From: Thauera humireducens
Lineage (GTDB): Bacteria; Pseudomonadota; Gammaproteobacteria; Burkholderiales; Rhodocyclaceae
Length of the DNA stretch: 64,000 nucleotides
Direction of reading: 5' to 3'
Assembly (NCBI RefSeq): GCF_001051995.2
Contig: NZ_CP014646.1
Span: 186,001 to 250,000 of the forward strand
Of the stretch, positions 56,780-64,000 are shown piece after piece. How positions within the stretch are numbered: position 1 is the stretch's first letter; each line of letters opens with the position of its first letter. The position numbers and the translations under genes were made by a program. Below the pieces are notes generated by a model. It did no database searches and was not told where the DNA came from. It was given only the letters and a program-made list of their open reading frames with translations.

Positions 56780-57577
56780 TCAGCGCCGCGGCAGCGGCGC
56801 CAGCGCTTCGAGCATGCGGCCGATCTCGTCGAAGCCGCGTTCGAACAGGGTCTGCAGCACCGGCGCGAAGTTGGTCATGATCAGCAGCACGCCGATGAAG
56901 CCGGCCGTGAGCGTGACCGGAAAGCCCACCGCGAACAGGTTGAGTTGGGGCGCGGCGCGGGTCAGCACGCCGAGCGCGATGTTCGCCACCAGCAGCACGC
57001 CGATCACCGGTAGCGACAGCAGCAGGCCGGCGGCGAAGACGGTGAGGCCGGCGCGGGCAATGTAGCCCCAGCCTTCGGCGCGCACGATGTCGGTGCCCAC
57101 CGGCAGCCACTCGAAGCTGCGCACCAGCACCTCGATCATCAGCAGGTGGCCGTTGATGGCGAGGAAGAGCAGGGTGGCAATCAGGTTGAGGAAGTCGGAC
57201 AGCACCGCGGTCTGTCCGCCGGCGTCGGGGTCGAAGAAGATGGCGAAGGACAGGCCCATCTGCATGCCGATCAGCGCGCCCGCCATGTCCACCGCGGCGA
57301 ACACGATGCGGATCATGAAGCCGACGGCAATGCCGATGAAGATCTGCTGGCCGAAGATCGCGAGCCCGACGCCGGAGCTGGGCGGCACGTCGGGCATGGG
57401 CGGCATCACCGGCAGCAGCGCGATCGCCACACCCAGGCCGATTGCCAGGCGCACGCGCGCCGGCACGCCCCGGTTGGAAAAGATCGGCGCCGAGGCGAAC
57501 AGCCCGAGGATGCGCGCCAGCGGGAACATCAGCGCGGCAAGCCAGGCGTCGAGCTGGGCGGCGGTGACGCTGAGCAT
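56780..57577 (-). CDS. fliR: Flagellar export gate protein FliR
   Basis: A 265-residue membrane protein with about six hydrophobic helices (LDAWLAALMFPLARILGLFASAPIFSNRGVPARVRLAIGL is the family signature). It forms the core of the export gate with FliP and FliQ. It is the last gene of the - strand fliL-R run, 22 bases after fliQ. Confidence 0.96.
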   Translation of the reverse strand: MLSVTAAQLDAWLAALMFPLARILGLFASAPIFSNRGVPARVRLAIGLGVAIALLPVMPPMPDVPPSSGVGLAIFGQQIFIGIAVGFMIRIVFAAVDMAGALIGMQMGLSFAIFFDPDAGGQTAVLSDFLNLIATLLFLAINGHLLMIEVLVRSFEWLPVGTDIVRAEGWGYIARAGLTVFAAGLLLSLPVIGVLLVANIALGVLTRAAPQLNLFAVGFPVTLTAGFIGVLLIMTNFAPVLQTLFERGFDEIGRMLEALAPLPRR

Positions 57578-57599
57578 CTTCCTGGGCGACGGGCCGGCG

Positions 57600-57869
57600 T
57601 CAGCCGATCATCGACGGGATGGACTCGAACAGCCGCCGCATGAAGTCGGTGAGCATCGTGATCATCCAGGGGCCGGCCAGCACCAGGGTCACGAAGATGG
57701 CGACGAGCTTGGGCACGAAGGTCAGCGTCATTTCGTTGATCTGGGTGGCGGCCTGGAAGATGCTGATGATCAGGCCGGTGACGAGCGCCGCCAGGAACAG
57801 CGGCGCGGACACCATCAGGGTGACTTCGACGGCCTGGCGGCCGAGTTCGATGACAGCGGTGGGCGTCAT
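57600..57869 (-). CDS. fliQ: Flagellar export gate protein FliQ
   Basis: An 89-residue protein with two membrane helices, MTPTAVIELGRQAVEVTLMVSAPLFLAALVTGLIISIFQAATQINEMTLTF, the classic FliQ pattern and length. Four copies join five FliP and one FliR in the gate. A GGAGAAG ribosome site precedes the start. Confidence 0.97.
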   Translation of the reverse strand: MTPTAVIELGRQAVEVTLMVSAPLFLAALVTGLIISIFQAATQINEMTLTFVPKLVAIFVTLVLAGPWMITMLTDFMRRLFESIPSMIG

Positions 57870-57885
57870 GGCGGCTTCTCCTGCG

Positions 57886-58653
57886 CTAGACCGCGAAGCT
57901 GTTGACCAGGGAGCCGATCAGCAGCGTCCAGCCGTCGACCAGCACGAACAGCATGATCTTGAACGGCAGCGAAACGATGACCGGCGACATCATCATCATG
58001 CCCATCGACATCAGCACCGAGGCGACCACCATGTCGATAATGATGAAGGGAATGAAGACGATGAAGCCGATCTGGAAGGCAGTCTTGAGTTCGGAGGTGA
58101 CGAAGGCGGGGATCACGACCCGCATCGGCAGGTCCTCGGCCTTTTCCACCGGCGGCACCTTGGCCAGGCCGGCGAAGAGTTCGAGGTCCGGCTCGCGCAC
58201 CTGGGCGAGCATGAAGGTCTTCACCGGCACCGAGGCGCGCTGCAGTGCCTCGTCGAACTGGATCTGACCTTCGGACATCGGCAGGTAGGCGTCGGTATAA
58301 ACACGCTCGGCGACCGGCGCCATGATGAAGAATGTGAGGAACAGCGCGAGCCCCAGCAGCACCTGGTTGGGCGGCGAGGTCTGCGTGCCCATCGCCTGGC
58401 GCAGCAGCGAGAACACGATGATGATGCGGGTGAAGCTCGTCATCATCAGCACCATTGCCGGGATGAAGCTCAGCAGCGTCATCAGCAACAGCGTCTGGAT
58501 GGTCAGGCTGTAGGTGGTGCCGCCGGCCGGTGTGGTCGTGGTGGTGATGGCGGGCAGGGCCTGCGCCTGGGCGAGCACGGGCAGGCCGGCGAGCGCCAGC
58601 GCCAGGCCGATGCGCAGCATCGTCGTCAGCCGGATGGCGCGATCAGCGTGCAT
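57886..58653 (-). CDS. fliP: Flagellar export gate protein FliP
   Basis: A 255-residue protein with a signal peptide ([19 protein letters not shown]) and the FliP core: [53 protein letters not shown] and [21 protein letters not shown]. Start ATG 58653 overlaps the fliO stop and has GGAG seven bases upstream; ATG 58620 is an alternative that begins nearer the signal peptide. It assembles the gate pentamer with FliO assistance. Confidence 0.96.
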   Translation of the reverse strand: MHADRAIRLTTMLRIGLALALAGLPVLAQAQALPAITTTTTPAGGTTYSLTIQTLLLMTLLSFIPAMVLMMTSFTRIIIVFSLLRQAMGTQTSPPNQVLLGLALFLTFFIMAPVAERVYTDAYLPMSEGQIQFDEALQRASVPVKTFMLAQVREPDLELFAGLAKVPPVEKAEDLPMRVVIPAFVTSELKTAFQIGFIVFIPFIIIDMVVASVLMSMGMMMMSPVIVSLPFKIMLFVLVDGWTLLIGSLVNSFAV

Positions 58654-59122
58654 CGCGTCGCTCCATGGCCTGCTTCAACCAGGCCGAAAAGGCCCGGTTG
58701 GGCGGGAATGGGGTTGTGTTGCCCTCGGTCGGCAGGGGCAGGTCTTCGGGTTTCATCTCGTGCAGCTTGGTGACGCTGCCGGGTGCGACGCCCAGCACCA
58801 GCACTTGTTCGCCCAGGCGCACCAGCACCACGCGTTCGCGCGGCCCCACGGCCGCGGCGCCCAGCACCTTGATCGCCGCGGCGCTGCCGCGCGGGGTGGC
58901 CAGTCGGCGGATCACCCACAGGCAGGCGAGCAGCAGGGCGATGACCACGGCGAGGCCGAACAGCATCTGCATCAGGCTGCCGGTCAGGTCGTTGGAGGGG
59001 CTGCCCATGGCGGCCGGTGCATCGGCCGCCTGCGCCATGACGGCGGGTGCGGTCAGCAGCAGGGCCAGAGTCAGGGCCAGGGTCGGGGCCAGAGTCAGGT
59101 GCGGAAACGTCAGGCGATGCAC
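58643..59122 (-). CDS. fliO: Flagellar biosynthesis protein FliO
   Basis: A 159-residue protein with an N-terminal signal-like segment ([19 protein letters not shown]), one membrane helix ([25 protein letters not shown]) and a small cytoplasmic FliO domain ([28 protein letters not shown]). It scaffolds FliP ring assembly. It overlaps fliP and follows fliN by 13 bases. Confidence 0.93.
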   Translation of the reverse strand: MHRLTFPHLTLAPTLALTLALLLTAPAVMAQAADAPAAMGSPSNDLTGSLMQMLFGLAVVIALLLACLWVIRRLATPRGSAAAIKVLGAAAVGPRERVVLVRLGEQVLVLGVAPGSVTKLHEMKPEDLPLPTEGNTTPFPPNRAFSAWLKQAMERRDAR

Positions 59123-59135
59123 GGCAGTCCGGTGC

Positions 59136-59609
59136 TCAGTTGCGGATCTTTCGCATGCGTTCGGCTGGACTGATGATGTCCGTCAGGCGGATGCCGAACT
59201 TGTCATTCACCACCACGACCTCGCCCTGGGCGATCAGCGTGCCATTGACGAGCACGTCCATCGGTTCGCCGGCCAGGCCCTCGAGCTCGACGACCGAACC
59301 ATGGGCCAGCTGCAGCAGGTTGCGGATCGACAGCTTGGTGCGCCCCAGCTCCACGGTGATCTGCACCGGGATGTCGAGGATCATGTCGAAGTCGTTCAGC
59401 GTGCCCTTGTTGCCGGCACCCGCGCCGAAGTCCTCGAAGATCTGGCTCGCAGGGCGGGCCTGATAGGGCGAGTCGCCCATCGCCGCGGCCGCCAGCTCTG
59501 CGGCAACACGGCTGGCTTCGTCGTCGGTGGCGGTGCCGGCTTCGCTGGCCGCCTGCTCCTGCATCGCGGCTGCCCAATCGTCGTCGGAAATCTGGTCGTC
59601 GTCAGCCAT
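59136..59609 (-). CDS. fliN: Flagellar motor switch protein FliN
   Basis: A 157-residue C-ring protein with an acidic, flexible N-terminal half (to about residue 65) and a C-terminal SpoA domain (DIPVQITVELGRTKLSIRNLLQLAHGSVVELEGLAGEPMDVLVNG). It forms the bottom of the switch and docks FliH and CheY-bound FliM. The start overlaps the fliM stop by eight bases. Confidence 0.97.
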   Translation of the reverse strand: MADDDQISDDDWAAAMQEQAASEAGTATDDEASRVAAELAAAAMGDSPYQARPASQIFEDFGAGAGNKGTLNDFDMILDIPVQITVELGRTKLSIRNLLQLAHGSVVELEGLAGEPMDVLVNGTLIAQGEVVVVNDKFGIRLTDIISPAERMRKIRN

Positions 59610-60612
59610 TCTGGCCTCCAGCTAACAAGGGCGAGGGCTCCTCTTCCTGCGCGAGGAAACGCTCCACCCGGATGGCGTATTGCCCGTTCTTGGTTCCTTG
59701 GCGGCACTCGAATACCGGCACGCCATCGACCTCGGCTTGCAGGACCTCGGGCACGTTGAGCGGAATCACGTCGCCCACCCGCATGTCGACGATGTCGCGC
59801 AGGGTGACGCGCGCGGTTCCCAGGTTGCAGCGCAGCTCGACTTCCGCGGTCTGCAACTGGCGCGACAGCAACTTGATCCAGCGTCGGTCGGACGTGATGT
59901 GGTCGCTCTGCATCGTCGAGTAGAGCAAGTCACGGATCGGCTCGAGCATCGAGTACGGGAAGCACACGTGCATCTCGGCCTGGGCGCCGCCCATCTCGAG
60001 CGAGAAGGTGGTTGCGATGACGATCTCGGACGGCGTGGCAATGTTGGCGAACTGCGAGTTCATCTCCGAGCGCACGTACTCGAACTCGAGCTTGAACACC
60101 GGCGCCCATGCCTTGGCGTACTCGGTGAACACCACATTGAGCATGCCCTGGATGATGCGCTGCTCGGTCGGCGTGAAGTCGCGGCCCTCGACGCGCGTGT
60201 GGAAGCGCCCGTCGCCGCCGAACATGTTGTCCACGACCAGAAAGACGAGGTTGGGGTCGAACACCACCAGCCCGGTGCCGCGCATGGGCTTGGCTGTCAC
60301 CAGGTTGAGGTTGGTGGGCACGACGAGGTTGCGGACGAACTCGGCGTACTTCTGCACCCTGATCGGTCCGACCGACACCTCCGTGTTGCGGTGCATGTAG
60401 TTGAACAAGCCGATGCGCAGGTAGCGCGCGAAGCGTTCGTTGATCAGCTCCATCGTGGGCATGCGCCCACGCACGATCCGTTCCTGTGTGCCCAGGTTGT
60501 AGGGGCGCACGCCCTCGCTCGACTCCTCCTCTACTTCGGGCTCGTCGGATTCCCCGGTGACGCCCCTGAGCAGGGCGTCAACCTCTTCCTGAGAGAGAAA
60601 ATCCGAGGACAT
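59602..60612 (-). CDS. fliM: Flagellar motor switch protein FliM
   Basis: A 336-residue C-ring protein. The N-terminal peptide LSQEEVDALLRG is the phospho-CheY binding motif. It is followed by the CheC-like middle domain with the conserved GGxG-like region (FGGDGRFHTRVEGRDFTPTEQRII), and by a C-terminal SpoA domain. Presence of the CheY-binding peptide implies chemotactic control, though no che gene lies in this window. Confidence 0.97.
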   Translation of the reverse strand: MSSDFLSQEEVDALLRGVTGESDEPEVEEESSEGVRPYNLGTQERIVRGRMPTMELINERFARYLRIGLFNYMHRNTEVSVGPIRVQKYAEFVRNLVVPTNLNLVTAKPMRGTGLVVFDPNLVFLVVDNMFGGDGRFHTRVEGRDFTPTEQRIIQGMLNVVFTEYAKAWAPVFKLEFEYVRSEMNSQFANIATPSEIVIATTFSLEMGGAQAEMHVCFPYSMLEPIRDLLYSTMQSDHITSDRRWIKLLSRQLQTAEVELRCNLGTARVTLRDIVDMRVGDVIPLNVPEVLQAEVDGVPVFECRQGTKNGQYAIRVERFLAQEEEPSPLLAGGQNG

Positions 60613-60624
60613 GGTGGTTGTCCG

Positions 60625-61191
60625 CTACTGGATGATGAAGGAGTTGAACAGCACGGCCTGGATCGGGCCGTTCGAGGTCGTGCGGCCGCGGGCGTCGGTC
60701 TGGACCGGGAAGCCGAGCGCGGTATTGGCCTCGTCGACGATGCTGGCGGCCAGGTATTCGCGACCTTCCGTCGTCGACAGTTCGGACGGCAGCTTGCTCG
60801 AGAGCAGCAGGTTGATGCGATGCCGGATCTCGGGCATGAAGCCCTTGAGGCTTTCGCCGAGCTTGGGGTCCGAGACCCGCAGCACGATGACCGCCTGCAG
60901 GTAGTGGTCGCCCTCGTCACGGCGCAGGTTTACGGTGAACGGATCGAGTGGCACGAAGGTGGGCGGCTTGGACAGATCGACGACCGGGGCTGCCTGCGGC
61001 ACGACGACTGCGTCTGCGGTGGCCTCTTCGTTCCCCTTGTCCTTATTCTTGAGCAGCAGCAGTGCGCCAACGCCACCTGCGACGATGATCAGCAGCACGA
61101 GCAGCACGATGACGATGATGATGAGCAGCTTGCCCTTCTTCTTGGGGGCAGCGTCCTCGCCTGCTTCCGGTTTGGTTGGCGCCTTGGCCAT
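60625..61191 (-). CDS. fliL: Flagellar basal-body protein FliL
   Basis: A 188-residue single-pass protein: a charged N-terminus (APKKKGK), a membrane helix (LLIIIVIVLLVLLIIVAGGVGALLLL) and a periplasmic FliL domain (PFTVNLRRDEGDHYLQAVIVLRVSDPKL). It surrounds the stator and supports torque. ATG 61191 with AGGAGGATC upstream is the evident start; longer in-frame extensions lack a ribosome site. Confidence 0.95.
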   Translation of the reverse strand: MAKAPTKPEAGEDAAPKKKGKLLIIIVIVLLVLLIIVAGGVGALLLLKNKDKGNEEATADAVVVPQAAPVVDLSKPPTFVPLDPFTVNLRRDEGDHYLQAVIVLRVSDPKLGESLKGFMPEIRHRINLLLSSKLPSELSTTEGREYLAASIVDEANTALGFPVQTDARGRTTSNGPIQAVLFNSFIIQ

Positions 61192-61208
61192 GCGATCCTC
61201 CTGATACC

Positions 61209-61226
61209 TTGCAAGAATTATCCCGG
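61209..61226 (-). promoter_or_regulatory. Possible promoter for the fliL operon
   Basis: On the - strand CGGGATAATTCTTGCA can be read as a weak sigma-54 site (GG and GC 10 bases apart, TTGCA intact) or as a sigma-70 -10 box (GATAAT). The sigma-54 reading would leave a leader of only about 8 bases, overlapping the ribosome site, so it is doubtful. Confidence 0.3.
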
Positions 61227-61250
61227 AAGATCGCACGCCGCGAAGCGTGG

Positions 61251-61273
61251 AAAAGTGGGGCAGAGCAGCCCCA
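61251..61273 (-). terminator. Terminator-like hairpin after fliK
   Basis: On the - strand TGGGGC (61273-61268) pairs with GCCCCA (61261-61256) over a six-base loop, followed by CTTTT. It starts 12 bases after the fliK stop and would separate fliK from fliL. Confidence 0.55.
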
Positions 61274-61284
61274 ATTCAAGCGCT

Positions 61285-62562
61285 TCAGACGAAGGTGTCG
61301 ACCAGTCCGTCGTGTTGTCGCAGCCACGTCGTCCGGCTTGCACCGTCGGTCGTGTCCGCTGTTGTCTCGCTGCTGCCGCCACGCTGGCCTTGTCCGCCGC
61401 CTTCGGCGCCCGCCCCCTGATCTTCCGAGGTGCTCACGTTGGCCTGCCCCAGGCTGATGCCGGCCTGCTCGAGGATCTCGCGCAGGCGCGGAAGCGCCTG
61501 TTCGAGCGCGTCGCGGGCGGCTTGGCTCGAGGCAACGAACTGCGCCGTCGTCTGGTCGCCGTTGAGTGCGATCGAGACCTCCAGCTTGCCCAGGTTCGGT
61601 GGCGTCAGGACCAGCTCGGCCTTGCTCTCCGCGCGGCCGAGCATCCATCGAACCTGATTGCCGACATCCTCGGCCCATGCCTGCTGGCCCGCCGGCGTCT
61701 GGACCGGCAGTTGTGGCGTGGCCGGTGTCGTGGCCGCTGAGTGACGCAGGACACTGAACAGGTTCGTGCCGTGATGCCCTCCCGATGCCTGGCCCGGCTG
61801 CTGGATTGCATCGTCGCCGCCCTCGGTCGTGGGCGCCTGCAAGGCGCTGGCCGTCTTGTCGGCAGCCAGTGCGGCGATCGGCAGGCGCCCCTGCAGCGCA
61901 GCGTCGGGCAACTGTCCGGCGTTAGACGACCCTGCATCGCCTTTCGTCAGCAGGCCGGCATTCTGAAGCGATTTGCCGGCGCTGTCACCCGCAAGCAGGT
62001 CGGCTTCACCGCTGTCCGTCGTCGTTTCCGCGCGCAGGGCGGCAATCGCTGCCGGCAGACCGGCAACCGCCGCCGCGTCAGGATTGTCGGTCCGTGCTGC
62101 GCTTGCCGTGTCGGATTCGGTCTCCGGGCGCCGGTCGGCATCCTGCTGGGCCGAATTTCCATCGCCCTGCTTGCCGGCGGGCGCTTCGGGGCTGGCGCTG
62201 CTCGGGTTTGTTGCCGCTTCGGGGCTGGCGCTGTTCGGGTTGGCCTGCGCGTCGCCCTCGGCGCGTTCGCCCGAGGCCGTGGAGGTGCGCGACGGCGTGC
62301 GTTCGGGTTCGCGCACGGCCTCGCGTTGAGGGCTGCGTTCGGTGTCCCGCGTGCGCGTGGCGGCGGATTCGGCACGCGATGACGTTGTCTCGGCGCGCGC
62401 CGACTGCTGGTTGCGCAACTGACTTTGCAGCGTGCGCGAGAAGGAATCCGGTTGACTGCGTGGGCCGCCAAGGCCGACGAGCATGGCTCGGTCGGACAGG
62501 TTTCGACCGAGCTTGCCTTGCAAGTCCTGAGTCAGGCTGGTGGCGGAAACGGTTGCGGACAT
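61285..62562 (-). CDS. fliK: Flagellar hook-length control protein FliK
   Basis: A 425-residue secreted ruler protein. The N-terminal two thirds are low-complexity and rich in Ala, Glu, Ser, Thr and Arg. The C-terminal substrate-switching domain is conserved (VRWMLGRAESKAELVLTPPNLGKLEVSIALNGDQTTAQFVASSQAARDALEQALPRLREIL). It stops hook growth and flips FlhB specificity. ATG 62562 (MSATVSATSLTQ) is chosen; a perfect sigma-54 element ends 41 bases upstream. Confidence 0.92.
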   Translation of the reverse strand: MSATVSATSLTQDLQGKLGRNLSDRAMLVGLGGPRSQPDSFSRTLQSQLRNQQSARAETTSSRAESAATRTRDTERSPQREAVREPERTPSRTSTASGERAEGDAQANPNSASPEAATNPSSASPEAPAGKQGDGNSAQQDADRRPETESDTASAARTDNPDAAAVAGLPAAIAALRAETTTDSGEADLLAGDSAGKSLQNAGLLTKGDAGSSNAGQLPDAALQGRLPIAALAADKTASALQAPTTEGGDDAIQQPGQASGGHHGTNLFSVLRHSAATTPATPQLPVQTPAGQQAWAEDVGNQVRWMLGRAESKAELVLTPPNLGKLEVSIALNGDQTTAQFVASSQAARDALEQALPRLREILEQAGISLGQANVSTSEDQGAGAEGGGQGQRGGSSETTADTTDGASRTTWLRQHDGLVDTFV

Positions 62563-62601
62563 GGTCTGGGCGCCTCTTGTGCGAATGAGCAAGGCTCTTA
62601 A

Positions 62602-62617
62602 AGCAAGATACGTGCCA
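62602..62617 (-). promoter_or_regulatory. Sigma-54 promoter for fliK
   Basis: On the - strand TGGCACGTATCTTGCT matches TGGCAC-N5-TTGC at every conserved position, with GG and GC exactly 10 bases apart. The expected start near 62591 leaves a leader of about 29 bases. This is the best sigma-54 match in the window. Confidence 0.85.
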
Positions 62618-62656
62618 TTGATTCGTTTGCCGCCTTGCGCGGCACGCTCCGGCGCT

Positions 62657-63121
62657 TCAGTCGTTCGCTGTTCCGTCGCCGTCGAAGCTCGCCAGGCCCC
62701 TGCGGGCGGCGTGCTCGTCGGCCATCTTCTGTTCCTGGCGCGCCTCGCTGCGGGCGATCCCGGCCTGATGGCGCTGCGACAGCGTGTCGAACGCCTTGAG
62801 CTTGTTGCGCTGCGCAAGCCATTGCTGCTGGCCTAGCGTGGTCTGGGTACGCGACTGCTCGAGCACCCTGCGCTGTGCGAGAATTGCCTCGTCCAGCTTG
62901 GCGATGAAGGCGCCGTAGTTGCGCCATGCGTCCGGACTGAGCCCGCCGCGCGCGGCTTCGATGAAGCGCTCGTTGTACTCGTGGCGATAGTCCTCGAGCA
63001 TCTGCAGCTTCTGCGCGACGTCCCGTTCCGCCGCAACCAGTTCGCCCAGGCGGCGCGCGGCGTCATCGGTGCGGGTCTGGGCGAGGTCGAGAAGGGGCTG
63101 CAGGTGGAACTGATTGCTCAT
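62657..63121 (-). CDS. fliJ: Flagellar export chaperone FliJ
   Basis: A 154-residue, nearly all-helical coiled-coil protein (FHLQPLLDLAQTRTDDAARRLGELVAAERDVAQKLQMLEDYRHEYNERF). FliJ binds FliI and FlhA and couples ATP hydrolysis to export. It follows fliI with a 109-base gap, larger than usual in this cluster, and ends 94 bases before the fliK start. Confidence 0.93.
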   Translation of the reverse strand: MSNQFHLQPLLDLAQTRTDDAARRLGELVAAERDVAQKLQMLEDYRHEYNERFIEAARGGLSPDAWRNYGAFIAKLDEAILAQRRVLEQSRTQTTLGQQQWLAQRNKLKAFDTLSQRHQAGIARSEARQEQKMADEHAARRGLASFDGDGTAND

Positions 63122-63230
63122 CTGGGGCTGCGGCGAAGTGTCGGAAATCGTGGGTCGGCAGGGGGTTCATGCATTCTAGCCCCTGGCGCGCGCAGGGTCT
63201 TCCCCCGGCGTCGGACCGGTGCGGACCCTG

Positions 63231-64000
63231 TCACGCGCCGCCCGAGAACACCTGCGCAAGTTTCTGCAGGGCGCTGTCGTAGGGCTCGCATTCGTTGATG
63301 CCCTGCTGGAGGAAGGCCTCGAGGCGCGGGTACAGGCGCACCGCCGTGTCCAGCACCGGGTCGCCGCCCGCCTGGTAGGCGCCGACCGCGATCAGGTCGC
63401 GCGAGCGCTGATAGCGCGAGAAGAACTGCTTGAACTGGCGCACGACGGCGAAGTGGTCGTCGCCGACCAGGTTGTGCATCGCACGCGAGATGGACTGCTC
63501 GATGTCCAGGGCAGGGTAGTGGCCCTGGTCGGCCAGGCTGCGCGACAGCACGAAGTGACCGTCGAGGATGGCGCGTGCCGAGTCGGCGATCGGGTCCTGC
63601 TGATCGTCGCCTTCGGCAAGCACGGTGTAGAAGGCGGTGATCGAGCCGCCGCCTTCGGGGCCGTTGCCGGCGCGCTCGACCAGCGCCGGCAGGCGGGCGA
63701 ACACGCTTGGCGGATAGCCGCGCGTGACCGGCGGCTCGCCGATGGCCAGCGCGATTTCGCGCTGCGCCATCGCATAGCGCGTCAGCGAATCCATGATCAG
63801 CAGCACCTGCTTGCCCTGATCGCGGAAGTATTCGGCGATTGTTGTGGCGTAGGCCGCGCCCTGCATGCGCATCAGCGGGCTGGTGTCGGCCGGTGCGGCG
63901 ACGACCGCCGAGCGCGCGAGGCCTTCCGGCCCCAGGCTATGGTCGATGAATTCCTTGACCTCGCGACCGCGCTCGCCGATCAGGCCGACAACGATGACGT
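63231..64000 (-). CDS. fliI: Flagellum-specific ATPase FliI, 5' end outside the window
   Basis: The last 255 or so residues of FliI are present (whole protein about 460), reading in from the right edge as [23 protein letters not shown]. Walker B is [26 protein letters not shown], followed by the [18 protein letters not shown] segment and the C-terminal helical region. It energises type III export as a hexamer with FliH and FliJ. The Walker A part lies beyond base 64000. Confidence 0.96.
   Translation of the reverse strand, partial: VIVVGLIGERGREVKEFIDHSLGPEGLARSAVVAAPADTSPLMRMQGAAYATTIAEYFRDQGKQVLLIMDSLTRYAMAQREIALAIGEPPVTRGYPPSVFARLPALVERAGNGPEGGGSITAFYTVLAEGDDQQDPIADSARAILDGHFVLSRSLADQGHYPALDIEQSISRAMHNLVGDDHFAVVRQFKQFFSRYQRSRDLIAVGAYQAGGDPVLDTAVRLYPRLEAFLQQGINECEPYDSALQKLAQVFSGGA

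Noticed and set aside
59680..61740. 686-codon + strand ORF across fliK-fliL-fliM
   Set aside because: Spans three clear - strand genes and their junctions; no plausible product.

Overview
The window is a dense, high-GC chromosomal segment of a betaproteobacterium, most likely of the Rhodocyclales (Thauera/Azoarcus group). This rests on gene content and order (BPSS1780-type membrane protein, BamC, thrS-infC-rpmI-rplT-pheST-ihfA, surE-pcm-nlpD-rpoS, and a flagellar locus with MotC/MotD and a FlhG-like protein after FlhF) and on composition; no species can be named from sequence reading alone. I see no insertion sequence, prophage, CRISPR array or rRNA. No stretch over 300 bases lacks a gene.

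Left part (1-13.8 kb, all + strand): the end of lapB (LPS regulation), cysM, a ydbH-ynbE-ydbL-like envelope-lipid trio, a PolB-type exonuclease and a GlsB-like small membrane protein. Then come tRNA-Val, a short Thr-rich leader ORF with a terminator, and the translation operon thrS-infC-rpmI-rplT followed by pheS-pheT-ihfA, a MerR-type regulator and tRNA-Pro.

Middle (13.9-30.8 kb): surE-pcm-nlpD-rpoS (+). On the - strand is a five-gene envelope operon (moxR, DUF58, TgpA-like transglutaminase, mltB, DUF2189). On the + strand are an HDAC-family deacetylase and dapA-bamC. On the - strand are a Lys/Ala/Glu-rich lipoprotein and a RoxA-like ribosomal oxygenase. Then, on the + strand, come rlmD, tRNA-Ser, rluE and a DUF192 protein.

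Right part (30.9-64 kb) is a large flagellar locus: flhB-flhA, flhF-flhG-like-fliA-motC-motD (+); parE-parC (-), apparently housekeeping genes lodged inside the locus; flgN-flgM-flgA (-), divergent from flgBCDEFGHIJ-flgK-flgL and a lipoprotein (+); then fliI(partial)-fliJ, fliK and fliL-M-N-O-P-Q-R (-). Together these encode the export gate, rod, hook, basal-body rings, switch, stator, length control and regulators; flagellin, cap, fliE-fliH and chemotaxis genes lie outside.

The non-coding signals suggest mixed flagellar control: sigma-54 -24/-12 elements before flgB, flgK, fliK and possibly flgG, a sigma-28 element before flgM, and palindromic FlhDC-like sites before flhB, flhF and between flgA and flgB. 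The most interesting other signals are a candidate threonine attenuator before thrS, a two-state hairpin between infC and rpmI, and a FlhG-like protein that keeps the FlhF-activating motif but has lost the Walker A lysine.
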